DNA from: Chryseobacterium gleum
GTDB lineage: Bacteria > Bacteroidota > Bacteroidia > Flavobacteriales_D > Crocinitomicaceae
Reading direction: 5' to 3'
Length of the DNA: 52,635 bases
Assembly (NCBI GenBank): GCA_945897565.1
Contig: CAMDFN010000017.1
Coordinates: 1 to 52,635 of the forward strand
Position numbers and translations under genes: made by a program. This document shows positions 7,689 through 16,170 of the stretch, piece by piece (the first letter of the stretch is position 1; each line of letters opens with the position of its first letter). The notes under the pieces were generated by a model. That model was given only the letters and a program-made list of their open reading frames with translations, made no database searches and was not told where the DNA came from.

Positions 7689-8033
7689 TTATTTTACCGT
7701 ATCGACAACCGCTTTGAAAGCTTCTGGGTGGTTCATGGCTAAATCGGCAAGTACTTTGCGATTGAGCTCAATACCACTTTTGTGTACGGCACCCATAAAC
7801 TGTGAATAGCTCATGCCGTGAAGGCGAGCACCCGCGTTGATACGGGCAATCCAGAGTGAACGGTAGTTTCTTTTCTTTTGCTTGCGTCCGGAGTATGCAT
7901 AAACAAGCCCTTTTTCAATGGCGTTTTTAGCAACTGTCCAAACATTTTTACGACGACCAAAGTATCCTTTGGCCAATTTCATCAAGTTCTTTCTACGAGC
8001 TCTTGACGCGACGTGATTTACTGATCTTGGCAT
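7689..8033 (-). CDS. rplT: 50S ribosomal protein L20
   Basis: A 114-residue L20 of normal length, an early-assembly protein of the large subunit. The basic N-terminus ([20 protein letters not shown]) and the ending with [22 protein letters not shown] are diagnostic. It is last in thrS-infC-rpmI-rplT, 88 bases after rpmI, and is followed by a strong terminator. In several bacteria L20 represses its own operon through a leader structure; I see no convincing copy of that structure in the 88-base spacer. Confidence 0.98.
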   Translation of the reverse strand: MPRSVNHVASRARRKNLMKLAKGYFGRRKNVWTVAKNAIEKGLVYAYSGRKQKKRNYRSLWIARINAGARLHGMSYSQFMGAVHKSGIELNRKVLADLAMNHPEAFKAVVDTVK

Positions 8034-8121
8034 ATTTTTTAAATTTTTTGGTAGGGAGTGCTTCGCTAGAAGACTTAGGAACTCAGTACCGGGTTCTACA
8101 ATTTATTAACCGTTAAAGGGA

Positions 8122-8319
8122 CTATTTCATGCACAATTGCAATTTGACATTTGAGAGGTCAGCATCGTGGACCAATCCTGCATGCGTAAGATTGCGCTTA
8201 CGTTTGGTGGATTTTTTGGTCAAGATGTGACTCTTAAATGCATGCTTGCGCTTGATTTTGCCACTTCCAGTGATGGTGAATCGCTTCTTTGCACTGGATT
8301 TTGTTTTCATTTTAGGCAT
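8122..8319 (-). CDS. rpmI: 50S ribosomal protein L35
   Basis: A 65-residue, very basic protein with the L35 pattern: [20 protein letters not shown], then [20 protein letters not shown]. It is a structural component of the large subunit and lies in the classic infC-rpmI-rplT order, 40 bases after infC. Confidence 0.97.
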   Translation of the reverse strand: MPKMKTKSSAKKRFTITGSGKIKRKHAFKSHILTKKSTKRKRNLTHAGLVHDADLSNVKLQLCMK

Positions 8320-8359
8320 CTGCTTGCTTTTTTTTGAGTTAAACTTCTATATCAGCTTC

Positions 8360-8905
8360 TTATTTCTTTTTCGGGTTGATCATTAAGATCATTTTTTTAC
8401 CCTCTAGTTTAGGTAGTTGCTCTACCGCACCGAGGTCAGCGAGTTCTTGGGCAAACTTGAGTAATAATATCTCGCCTCTGTCTTTGAACACGATGGTTCT
8501 TCCTTTGAAGAAAACATAGGCTTTTACCTTACTGCCTTCTTCGAGGAATTTTTTAGCATGAGCCAATTTAAAAGCGAAATCGTGGTCGTCTGTATTGGGA
8601 CCAAAGCGAATTTCTTTTAAAATAACTTTGCTTTGTTTGGCTTTTAGTTCTTTATTCTTACGCTTTTGATTGTAAATGAACTTTTTGTAGTCCAGGATTT
8701 TACAAACGGGAGGCGTAGCGTTTGGGGAGATTTCCACAAGATCCATATCTTGTTCTTCAGCCAAAGCAATGCCTTGGGCAACGCTCATAACTTGTGGTTC
8801 TTCTCCTTCGAAAACAAGGCGGATTTCAGTCGCATAAATCTTTTCATTGATGCGGTGCTGAGCAGCCTCTTCTCTTTTTACAAATGGTTTCGAGTTTCTT
8901 CTCAT
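8360..8905 (-). CDS. infC: Translation initiation factor IF-3
   Basis: IF-3 binds the 30S subunit, blocks premature joining with 50S and checks initiator tRNA and start codon. The 181-residue protein has the N-domain ([15 protein letters not shown], then [20 protein letters not shown]) and C-domain ([20 protein letters not shown]). It starts with a plain ATG at 8905; E. coli infC uses AUU for self-control, so that form of autoregulation is not expected here. It follows thrS after 17 bases. Confidence 0.97.
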   Translation of the reverse strand: MRRNSKPFVKREEAAQHRINEKIYATEIRLVFEGEEPQVMSVAQGIALAEEQDMDLVEISPNATPPVCKILDYKKFIYNQKRKNKELKAKQSKVILKEIRFGPNTDDHDFAFKLAHAKKFLEEGSKVKAYVFFKGRTIVFKDRGEILLLKFAQELADLGAVEQLPKLEGKKMILMINPKKK

Positions 8906-8922
8906 TCAGTGGTTAGTTCAAC

Positions 8923-10860
8923 TTAAGCCAATTCAGCGGAAATTACTTCCTGAATCAAGTCCGCAAATTTGTTCAGGTCCATGCTGCCGTGGTCTCCGAC
9001 GCCGCGTTGTCTGACTGAAATAGTGTCTGACTCGGCTTCTTTCTCCCCTACGATGAGCATAAAAGGTACTTTTTTGAGTTCTGCATCGCGAATTTTCTTG
9101 CCGATTTTCTCGTTGCGGTCGTCTATAAGTCCGCGAATATCGGAATTATTTAGGAATTCTGAAACTTTTTCTGCGTACTCATTGTATTTATCTGAGATTG
9201 GCAAGACGATAAATTGTTCTGTAGACAACCAAAGTGGGAAGTCACCGGCGCAGTGTTCGAGCAAGACCGCCACAAAACGCTCCATAGAACCAAAGGGTGC
9301 ACGGTGGATCATGACTGGACGGTGTTTTTGGTTATCGGCACCAATGTACTCCAGCTCAAAGCGTTCGGGTAAGTTGTAATCTACTTGGATGGTGCCCAAC
9401 TGCCACTCCCGACCCAATGCGTCTTGGACCATAAAGTCAAGTTTAGGTCCGTAAAATGCAGCCTCTCCGAAAGCCACAACTGTTGGCAATTCTTTTTCTG
9501 AAGCCGCTTCAATAATGGCTTGTTCGGCGCGCTGCCAATTTTCATCGGAACCGATATATTTGGAGCGGTTTTCTTTGTCGCGCAGCGAAATTTGCGCTTT
9601 GAAATTTTCGAACTTAAGGGTTTTGAGTACATACAAAACGATGTCAATGACGTTTTTAAATTCTTCTTTGACTTGTTCTTGGGTACAGAAAATATGGGCG
9701 TCGTCTTGGGTAAAACCACGCACGCGGGTGAGCCCATGGAGCTCGCCAGATTGCTCGTAGCGGTATACCGTGCCAAACTCAGCAAAACGCGCTGGCAATT
9801 CTTTGTAAGAGCGCGGCTTGCTTTTGAATATCTCGCAGTGATGCGGACAGTTCATGGGTTTGAGGTAAAACTCTTCGTTGGGGTCTGGTGTGCGGATTGG
9901 TTGAAATGAATCAGCACCGTATTTTTCGTAGTGGCCAGAGGTAACGTAGAGTTCTTTGTTACCGATGTGGGGGGTAATGACTTGTTGGTATCCTGCTTTT
10001 CTTTGTGCTTTTTTGAGAAAGTTCTCTAAACGCTCGCGCAATGCAGCGCCGTTTGGCAACCAAAGGGGCAAACCCTGGCCTACCTTCTGACTGAAAGTAA
10101 AGAGCTCGAGTTCTTTACCCAGCTTGCGGTGATCTCGGCGCTTGGCCTCCTCTACTCTTTCGAGGTATTCGGTGAGTTCTGCTTGCTTTGGAAAGGTGAT
10201 GCCGTAAATGCGGGTGAGCTGTTTGTTTTTTTCGTCGCCGCGCCAGTAAGCACCAGCAATAGCAGTGAGCTTAACGGCTTTTACAAAACCGGTATCGGGA
10301 ATGTGCGGGCCACGACACAAATCGGTGAAGTTCCCTTGGGTATAAAAGGTGATGCTGCCGTCTGGTAAGTCGGCAAGGAGTTCGAGTTTGTAGGGGTCTT
10401 GTTTGTCTTCAAAGTAAGCAAGGGCATCTGCTTTGGAAATCTCTTGACGCACAAAAGGATTTTTAAGCTTGGCAAGCTCTTTCATTTTTTGCTCGATTTT
10501 TTCGAGGTCTTTCTCAGAGATGCTGTGCTCCATGAGGTCTACGTCGTAGTAGAAGCCGTTGGTGACGGGTGGGCCAATAGCTAATTTGATACCTGGATAG
10601 AAAAACTCGAGTGCTTCGGCCATTAAGTGAGCTGAAGAGTGCCACATAGTGGATTTGCCTTCTGCGTCTGACCAAGTGAGCAATTGGAGGGTGCAGTCTT
10701 GCCCTAGAGGCGTGCTGGCGTCTTTGATTTGATCGTCTATGCGGGCAGCCAGTACGTTGCGTGCCAGGCCTTCAGAAATGGATTGAGCCACTTGCATGGC
10801 GGTTGTACCGGCGTCAAACGTACGAATGTTGCCGTCCGGAAAAGTAACTTGAATGGACAT
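8923..10860 (-). CDS. thrS: Threonine--tRNA ligase
   Basis: A full-length 645-residue class II synthetase that charges tRNA-Thr in the cytosol. Domains in order: TGS domain (about 1-62), editing domain with HSSAH near residue 75 that removes mischarged serine, catalytic core with [10 protein letters not shown] (the Cys is a zinc ligand), motif 2 ([20 protein letters not shown]) and motif 3 ([18 protein letters not shown]), and C-terminal anticodon domain. It heads the infC-rpmI-rplT operon. A -7 box lies 20 bases before the ATG. Confidence 0.98.
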   Translation of the reverse strand: MSIQVTFPDGNIRTFDAGTTAMQVAQSISEGLARNVLAARIDDQIKDASTPLGQDCTLQLLTWSDAEGKSTMWHSSAHLMAEALEFFYPGIKLAIGPPVTNGFYYDVDLMEHSISEKDLEKIEQKMKELAKLKNPFVRQEISKADALAYFEDKQDPYKLELLADLPDGSITFYTQGNFTDLCRGPHIPDTGFVKAVKLTAIAGAYWRGDEKNKQLTRIYGITFPKQAELTEYLERVEEAKRRDHRKLGKELELFTFSQKVGQGLPLWLPNGAALRERLENFLKKAQRKAGYQQVITPHIGNKELYVTSGHYEKYGADSFQPIRTPDPNEEFYLKPMNCPHHCEIFKSKPRSYKELPARFAEFGTVYRYEQSGELHGLTRVRGFTQDDAHIFCTQEQVKEEFKNVIDIVLYVLKTLKFENFKAQISLRDKENRSKYIGSDENWQRAEQAIIEAASEKELPTVVAFGEAAFYGPKLDFMVQDALGREWQLGTIQVDYNLPERFELEYIGADNQKHRPVMIHRAPFGSMERFVAVLLEHCAGDFPLWLSTEQFIVLPISDKYNEYAEKVSEFLNNSDIRGLIDDRNEKIGKKIRDAELKKVPFMLIVGEKEAESDTISVRQRGVGDHGSMDLNKFADLIQEVISAELA

Positions 10861-10879
10861 AATATGTAATAATGAGCCG

Positions 10880-10887
10880 CAAAATTA
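10880..10887 (-). promoter_or_regulatory. -7 box of the thrS operon
   Basis: TAATTTTG on the minus strand fits TAnnTTTG and ends 19 bases before the thrS ATG. No clear -33 TTTG is present 19-21 bases further up. Confidence 0.5.
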
Positions 10888-10908
10888 CAAAAAATGTGCA
10901 GATAAATG

Positions 10909-11709
10909 CTATTTATTGTGAACGCGGAGTGCAGTTTGGAGGTCGGCTTGCATGGCGCGGATTTGGCTACCCAAAGCAGCGTGATCGAGTTGGATATCGG
11001 GAAGTTCTCTTGAAATGTAAGAAACAAAGCGCCAAACTTCAAGGACGTCGGCAACTGCTACATCAAAGGGCGCATACAATGGGTTGGTAGAACTCAAACG
11101 AAGGATTTGTTGCTCTTGGAGTAAATTCTGAACGTATTTAAAAACAATGCCGTCTTCTTTAGTGACCACCACGCAAGGTGTATTGGAAGGCAAGCGCAAC
11201 CAATCTTGAACGAACTCTCCTACCACATAAGAGCCATGCACAACAGGTGGCATGGAGTCTCCGGCGATGGGAAAAGCGCGGTATTTGCGGTCTTTGGACA
11301 AAAAGGGCAAGCGCAAGGTGGGCAGCTCTTGAAGGTAATTGGGGTCTGCGTAGCCACTGGTATAACCAGCGCTTACTTTTTCGGAAATGAGTTCGATTTC
11401 TTCTTCGTTTTGCGTATTGACAACAGTAGTGAGTACCCGCAAGTGCTGACCACTAGCCTCTCCGCGCCATGCGCCTTGAAAGGCTTCTAGCTCTGCTGTT
11501 GGAAGTTGATCGAGCGATTTAGACAAAAGGATTTCTAATGGGATTTTTTCGGACTGTGCGAGTTGCAAAAGCAATTCTAAACTTGGTTGAGCAACTTCGT
11601 TTTCATAGCCGCTGTAGGTAGAGCGATTGAGGCCAAGCGCTTGGGCCATTTCTTCTTGAGACTTGCCTTTTCTTTTGCGTAAAAACTTGAGGTTCTGAGC
11701 GATTTGCAT
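10909..11709 (-). CDS. XRE-family repressor with LexA/S24-type peptidase domain
   Basis: A 266-residue regulator. Residues 1-60 form a helix-turn-helix of the XRE type (FLRKRKGKSQEEMAQALGLN, then STYSGYENEVAQPSLE). The C-terminal half is an S24/LexA-like peptidase fold: GDSM with Ser152, and a Lys191 partner in VFKYV, 39 residues later, close to the spacing in LexA and UmuD. VSAGYTSG (Ala114-Gly115) could be the self-cleavage site of the Ala-Gly type. Start 11709 is chosen over an ATG at 11748 because a full promoter (11728-11760) lies between them. No phage genes are nearby, so it is probably a chromosomal stress or signal-responsive regulator. An inverted repeat on its own -33 box suggests self-repression. 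Confidence 0.9.
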   Translation of the reverse strand: MQIAQNLKFLRKRKGKSQEEMAQALGLNRSTYSGYENEVAQPSLELLLQLAQSEKIPLEILLSKSLDQLPTAELEAFQGAWRGEASGQHLRVLTTVVNTQNEEEIELISEKVSAGYTSGYADPNYLQELPTLRLPFLSKDRKYRAFPIAGDSMPPVVHGSYVVGEFVQDWLRLPSNTPCVVVTKEDGIVFKYVQNLLQEQQILRLSSTNPLYAPFDVAVADVLEVWRFVSYISRELPDIQLDHAALGSQIRAMQADLQTALRVHNK

Positions 11710-11727
11710 GATACTTTGTTCTTTGTC

Positions 11728-11760
11728 CAAAAATAAGTAAAATATCAATAACTCATCAAA
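11728..11760 (-). promoter_or_regulatory. Promoter of the XRE/S24 regulator
   Basis: On the minus strand TTTG (11757-11760) is followed after 21 bases by TATTTTTG (11728-11735). The -7 box ends 18 bases before the ATG at 11709. This is a full match to the Bacteroidota promoter consensus. Confidence 0.7.
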
Positions 11761-11768
11761 AATTTGAT
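11755..11768 (-). promoter_or_regulatory. Inverted repeat over the -33 box, candidate operator
   Basis: ATCAAAaaTTTGAT is a perfect 6+2+6 palindrome whose one arm contains the -33 TTTG of the XRE/S24 promoter. A dimer bound here would block RNA polymerase, so it is a likely autoregulatory operator. Confidence 0.5.
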
Positions 11769-11799
11769 TATTTTTTAACCAACACCTCTTTATTGCTGC

Positions 11800-12576
11800 T
11801 TATTGCGCTTCAAAACGGTAGGATATCCAGCCTGTTGTACTGCCTTCACCAGAACTAAAACGCGATAATTTTGCGTATTTGAGGGCTTGTTCAATCATGC
11901 AAGCGCTGGCATTCTTACTTTTGGCCGCAATGTAGTTGGCCGCACTGACTTTACCAGCTGCTGTCACTTCAATTTGCAAATACACCATGCCTGCCGCATT
12001 GAAACCACAAGTGTAGCCTGGGTTTCGGACATACCAAGTATTGCCTTCATAAGCACTGCGCTTCACAACACTGAAGTCTACCATAACGGCGCCGGCATAT
12101 TGGTTGGGCTGCGCATTACCATTTGTATTGCTTTGTTGCGGTGTTTGCCCTTGCTGCTTGAGTTGAGCAATGCGCTTATTGCTTTCTTGCACAATGCGCT
12201 CGCGCGCGGCAACGCCTCCCGTTTGCGCAAAAACTTCTGCTTCAAAATCGCGGGCGTTTTGCTCCGGACTCCCCTGACTGGCGCCACCTGTTTGGGCAGA
12301 CCAATTTTCATAAGCTGTTGGGCGCGTGTCATTCGCATCTTTGGCCACACTGCGCAACGATGCATTTTGCTGCTGCACCTGCATTTCTTGACGAAGTTGC
12401 TCTTTCTGCTCCTCGGTAACCTCCTCTAAAGCCACTTCATAAAGCCCTACATTGGAAAGCAATTCTTCTTTTTTGACTGTCGTGAGTTCTAAATAGACAA
12501 ATGAGCCCACATACAAACTCAGCACCACGATGAGGGCTTTGAGGTAGTGTTCGGACTGGATTTGTCTTGGGTTCAT
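11800..12576 (-). CDS. TonB-like membrane-anchored protein
   Basis: This 258-residue protein has one N-terminal transmembrane segment (about residues 13-31), a coil rich in Glu and Gln (50-160), and a C-terminal domain resembling the TonB/energy-transducer fold (GMVYLQIEVTAAGKVSAANY, then ending in GWISYRFEAQ). It would be anchored in the inner membrane with the rest in the periplasm. It lacks the Pro-rich spacer and YP motif of classical TonB, and exbB/exbD are not nearby, so it may be a structural relative rather than a transducer. Two Cys in the C-terminal domain could form a disulfide. Its ATG overlaps the stop of the WG-repeat gene. Confidence 0.7.
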   Translation of the reverse strand: MNPRQIQSEHYLKALIVVLSLYVGSFVYLELTTVKKEELLSNVGLYEVALEEVTEEQKEQLRQEMQVQQQNASLRSVAKDANDTRPTAYENWSAQTGGASQGSPEQNARDFEAEVFAQTGGVAARERIVQESNKRIAQLKQQGQTPQQSNTNGNAQPNQYAGAVMVDFSVVKRSAYEGNTWYVRNPGYTCGFNAAGMVYLQIEVTAAGKVSAANYIAAKSKNASACMIEQALKYAKLSRFSSGEGSTTGWISYRFEAQ

Positions 12577-14528
12577 GGTTGGTACTGAACTATTTTATTT
12601 TCGATCGGTAAAAAATAGGAAATTCCGGATGAGTTGGTCAATTGAAAAGCGCCGTCGTCTAACTTAACAATGCGTTGATAGGCACAAGAAATGAGTTGGG
12701 TTCCATCGGTGTTAAAAAGCCCTAAACCCTCCTGATTTTCTACTAAAAAATAAGACGTTTCAAAACGCTTGATGGTTTTGTAGGTTGGATTTAACAACCA
12801 ATGATTAGGGCTGGCTAACAAACCGATACCTTCAGTGGATTCTACGAGAAAACCAAATGGAGGAAACGCTAAAATTTGCTCGTAAGTTAGTGGCAAAACA
12901 ATTTTGGCATCGAGCGAAACCAAACCCCATTTTCCGTTTTGCTGTACTGGCCACAAACCATTATAGATCGCTTGTGCGGCATCAAAGCTGTTCTTAACTA
13001 AAACCTTACCTTTTGTATCCATTAAACCGAGTTTTGCCGACTTAGAAAAAACCGCGCTGCCTTCTTTTGAAAAGGCAGCCAGCTCAGACGCATTCAAAAA
13101 CCAGTCCAAACCATTGAATTCCAATCTCCGGCCCAATGTATCAAAGTAATGTAAGGACTTGCCAAGTTTGGCAAAAATGAATTCGGCATCATTTGAAAAA
13201 ACAACATCATCATATTTAATTGGAAGCACACTTTTACGCTGTTTACTAAGCCCTACTTTGCCGTTTTTTTCAATGCGCTCGTATTTTGGAACTACTTTGG
13301 GCGCTACTGTTTCAATTTGGTTGGATAGCGCACTCAATGTTTGTTGGAGCTCTTCCCATTGCAAAGCATCTTTTTGCAACAACTGACCTTGGTTGTTGAA
13401 AATATAAAACCCTGCGCTGTCTTCAGCAATAAAGCCATCTGTAGACTTGGAGATATCTAAGTATTTTAGTGCTGTAATGCTTTCATTTTTTTTATTGATA
13501 AGACCAAAAAGTTCGTTTTTTGAGACAATAGCCAATCCGTCATAAAATGCACTTGCGTCGTCGTATTGCGCGGCAATAATAGCCTTGCCTTGTGTGTCCA
13601 TGTAACCATAGGTGCCATTCTGTACAAAAGGATAGAGTTTTTTGAGCAGTAAATCGCCATCTGAAGCGAGGTCTTCTAAGAAAGGATAGGCCGGATAAGC
13701 AACTTTAAATTGCGCCAACTTCTCTACGCTATAGGGCTGCATATACAGTCGGTAAATTTGCTTCCAGGCACTTGCCGCCTGAGGTGCTGTTGGGTAGATT
13801 TGGATAAAGCGCGCAAATGCTTCGAGGGTGCCGACTTGCACATACTTGTTGTAGATACGCTCCCAAACACTCGCTACAAATGGATTTTTAGGGTACTGCG
13901 CAATAAAATCAATTAATTCTGTTTCTGTATCGTGCTGTGTGCGCTCTTGATACAACAAGAGGTCGTAGCTGGTGTTAGCTTTTTGTTGCTGCACTGCATT
14001 CGGATACATAACCATAAAAGCCTGCATGGCAGCTGAACTTTGCGCACGCACTGCTTGGTCAAAAGCAAGTGAATCGCGCAAACCAACTACGCTATTTTTG
14101 TAGTTTGGGTACTTTTGGCCGTAACGCTCCATGAATAGCTCGAGCGCTGCAATTTGAGGCGCGCTAATGGCCAATTGCAATTCTTTTGTGGCCAATTGAT
14201 GGAACAGCTGTTGGATGGTGGTGTCTTGGAGTGCTAAATCGGTTTGTAATTTGGTTTTTGACTTTGCGTCTAGCGCAGGATAAGCACGTTCTAAAAAAGT
14301 AAGGTAAGCAAAAGCGCTATCGGCCTGATAACAAAAAGGCGTGAGGTAATAGACAGCCCAGCCATAACTGGCTGCAATTGGTGCTTTGAGGAGGTCTTTT
14401 TGCAAATAACCATAGGCCAAGCCAAAATTATTTTCCTGAATAGCTAACAGGGCTTTTTGGGTATTTTTTTGAGCAAAAACTACCGATGAGAACAAAAAGG
14501 TAAACAACAATAAGGCGCCGATTCTCAT
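12573..14528 (-). CDS. Exported WG-repeat protein with helical N-terminal repeats
   Basis: A 651-residue protein with a cleavable signal peptide (MRIGALLLFTFLFSSVVFAQ). Residues of about 25-290 form helical repeats with a recurring pattern of a Tyr-Pro turn followed by xxWxxIYxxY, similar to TPR-like stacks. Residues of about 295-650 hold six or seven WG-type repeats, each with a core like GKWGLV, LFGLI, KLGLMD or GLGLFN followed by a strand and a YD/YE turn. WG repeats are common in Bacteroidota secreted proteins and their binding partners are mostly unknown. It overlaps nadE upstream (ATGA) and the TonB-like gene downstream (ATGA), so the three are translationally coupled. No enzymatic motif is visible. 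Confidence 0.85.
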   Translation of the reverse strand: MRIGALLLFTFLFSSVVFAQKNTQKALLAIQENNFGLAYGYLQKDLLKAPIAASYGWAVYYLTPFCYQADSAFAYLTFLERAYPALDAKSKTKLQTDLALQDTTIQQLFHQLATKELQLAISAPQIAALELFMERYGQKYPNYKNSVVGLRDSLAFDQAVRAQSSAAMQAFMVMYPNAVQQQKANTSYDLLLYQERTQHDTETELIDFIAQYPKNPFVASVWERIYNKYVQVGTLEAFARFIQIYPTAPQAASAWKQIYRLYMQPYSVEKLAQFKVAYPAYPFLEDLASDGDLLLKKLYPFVQNGTYGYMDTQGKAIIAAQYDDASAFYDGLAIVSKNELFGLINKKNESITALKYLDISKSTDGFIAEDSAGFYIFNNQGQLLQKDALQWEELQQTLSALSNQIETVAPKVVPKYERIEKNGKVGLSKQRKSVLPIKYDDVVFSNDAEFIFAKLGKSLHYFDTLGRRLEFNGLDWFLNASELAAFSKEGSAVFSKSAKLGLMDTKGKVLVKNSFDAAQAIYNGLWPVQQNGKWGLVSLDAKIVLPLTYEQILAFPPFGFLVESTEGIGLLASPNHWLLNPTYKTIKRFETSYFLVENQEGLGLFNTDGTQLISCAYQRIVKLDDGAFQLTNSSGISYFLPIENKIVQYQP

Positions 14529-15307
14529 GGCGTCAGTAAGGCTTTGAGTTCATCGGGCACAGAACATACAGGAATGGCTTGCATTTTGTGCAAATTGGCA
14601 AGATGATACCTATTGTAAATGGCCAAGACTTCTTGCTCGCGGGTACGCAACAATGAAGCATCGCCTTGGAAACACATGGCCCACTCGAGTTCTGGGTATG
14701 TAGCGCCGATTTGGTCTTCATCTGACCGGCCGTCTTCCCATAAACCATCGGTTGGGGCTGCGTTTTGAATAGAAGAAACAATTGCTAATGCTTTGGCCAA
14801 AGCAAAGACTTCGGTTTTGAAGAGATCTGCAATGGGGCTGATATCGACCCCTCCGTCGCCGTATTTGGTGTAAAAACCAACACCGAAATCTTCGACTTTA
14901 TTGCCAGTTCCTGCCACCAAACAGGAATTGGCCTGTGCCACCGCATATAACGTAGCCATGCGCAAGCGCGCACGTGTATTGGCCATGGCGAGCGGGTGAG
15001 AAATGGAATCTAGGGGAAGTGCCGCCTCTAGGGTTTCAAAAGAAAGCGTGAGATCTATGGTTTGCACACTGACGTTTGCAAAGCGCGTTTGTAAATCTTG
15101 CATGTGCTCGTTGGCGCGCTCAAACTCGGCTTTAGTTTGCCGAATGGGCATGGTGACGCAAATGGTGGGCGCGCCTGTTAGTGCACAAAGTGTGGAGGTG
15201 ACTGCAGAGTCTATGCCGCCGGAAATGCCTATTACAAAACCCTTTGAATGCGCTTGTTGCTGGTAATTTCCTAGCCAATTGACGATATGTTGGGCCAGCG
15301 CATGCAT
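14525..15307 (-). CDS. nadE: NH3-dependent NAD+ synthetase
   Basis: The enzyme makes NAD+ from nicotinic acid adenine dinucleotide, ATP and ammonia, the last step of NAD synthesis. The 260-residue length is that of the short form without a glutaminase domain. The PP-loop GISGGIDSAVTSTL (residues 27-40), the GTGNKVED motif and YGDGGVDISPIADLFKTEV are diagnostic. It is one base downstream of the outer-membrane barrel gene and overlaps the WG-repeat gene. nadE beside gldB is a gene neighbourhood known from flavobacteria; here the two lie in divergent operons. Confidence 0.96.
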   Translation of the reverse strand: MHALAQHIVNWLGNYQQQAHSKGFVIGISGGIDSAVTSTLCALTGAPTICVTMPIRQTKAEFERANEHMQDLQTRFANVSVQTIDLTLSFETLEAALPLDSISHPLAMANTRARLRMATLYAVAQANSCLVAGTGNKVEDFGVGFYTKYGDGGVDISPIADLFKTEVFALAKALAIVSSIQNAAPTDGLWEDGRSDEDQIGATYPELEWAMCFQGDASLLRTREQEVLAIYNRYHLANLHKMQAIPVCSVPDELKALLTP

Positions 15308-15308
15308 C

Positions 15309-16127
15309 TTAAAACAACAAAGTAAGCTTGAGTGTCAATTGATTCAAGGTGGCTTGGTTTCTAAAATAGTTTTCTGCGAGTGTTGTTTCGTCTACTGTGA
15401 AAAGCGTGTAATTCTGAGCTTTGGACGTCAGGTGCAGCGGCATAAAACCATAATTGTAACCAACCTCTGCCACCAGACAAGTAGAACCCGAAAAATTCCA
15501 CTCCAGCCCTGCACTGATACCCAAATTAGCATTGTAAAAAAAGAGGTCTTTGCTTACTTTCATGCCCAAGTTGTCTTGGACTGAACCATTTACGCTACCG
15601 GCAAAAGGCACAACATAACCTTCGTCGTCAACCGTATTGGTGAGTAAAAAGCGATTGCGTAGACCAAAGCGAAAGATACCGCGGTAATCGCCGATGAAGT
15701 CCGTTCTAAAAGTAAGACCTATAGGAAGCGCTAAGTAAAGTGGCTCATAGGTGCGTTTTTTAAGATTAAAAATCTGATCAGTAGTAACGGTTTCGCCGTC
15801 GGTTTTGATTTGTTTGTCCGTAAAGCGATAAAAAACATCTTGATTGCTCACGTTGTAACTAATGCGGTCGATATCGAATTCTACGCCGCCATTTAGGGCT
15901 ATATTTTGAGATTCTTTGGAGGATTTCGTAAAACTCACGCCAAAAGAAGAGGAAAAACCAGGTGTGCTTCCCAAAAGATTGGTGCCCATCTTCGGAAAAT
16001 TAAGCCCTACTGACCCGGTGACGCCGCCCTGGAGTTTCTTTTCGGAAACAGCCTGAGCCAAAGAAGCTGTGTTTTGACCTAAAAAGAAGGCACAAAATAA
16101 AAAGAGTTGAAAACGCAGTGATTTCAT
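15309..16127 (-). CDS. Outer-membrane beta-barrel protein
   Basis: A 272-residue protein with a signal peptide ending in SLAQA and a run of amphipathic strands closing with a C-terminal Phe (LTLKLTLLF), the usual end of an outer-membrane barrel. The pattern resembles the small PorT-like barrels of Bacteroidota, but I cannot assign a named member. It is the first gene of the operon with nadE, the WG-repeat protein and the TonB-like protein, and its promoter overlaps that of gldB on the opposite strand. Confidence 0.75.
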   Translation of the reverse strand: MKSLRFQLFLFCAFFLGQNTASLAQAVSEKKLQGGVTGSVGLNFPKMGTNLLGSTPGFSSSFGVSFTKSSKESQNIALNGGVEFDIDRISYNVSNQDVFYRFTDKQIKTDGETVTTDQIFNLKKRTYEPLYLALPIGLTFRTDFIGDYRGIFRFGLRNRFLLTNTVDDEGYVVPFAGSVNGSVQDNLGMKVSKDLFFYNANLGISAGLEWNFSGSTCLVAEVGYNYGFMPLHLTSKAQNYTLFTVDETTLAENYFRNQATLNQLTLKLTLLF

Positions 16128-16143
16128 GTTGTCTGATTAATGT

Positions 16144-16151
16144 TAATTTTG
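16144..16151 (+). promoter_or_regulatory. -7 box of the gldB operon
   Basis: TAATTTTG fits TAnnTTTG and ends 19 bases before the gldB ATG. It lies only two bases from the opposing box at 16154-16161, so each predicted start site falls within the other promoter. Confidence 0.5.
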
Positions 16152-16153
16152 AA

Positions 16154-16161
16154 CAAAAATA
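16154..16161 (-). promoter_or_regulatory. -7 box of the barrel-nadE operon
   Basis: TATTTTTG on the minus strand fits TAnnTTTG and ends 26 bases before the ATG at 16127. It faces the gldB box. Confidence 0.5.
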
Positions 16162-16170
16162 ACAATATTC

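Noticed and set aside
10909..11709. S24 regulator as a prophage repressor
   Set aside because: Neighbours on both sides are housekeeping or envelope genes with no phage gene, and there is no sign of an attachment site.
11887..12429. Plus-strand open frame of 180 codons opposite the TonB-like gene
   Set aside because: No signal or family pattern; the minus-strand frame has a transmembrane segment, domain structure and coupling with its neighbour.
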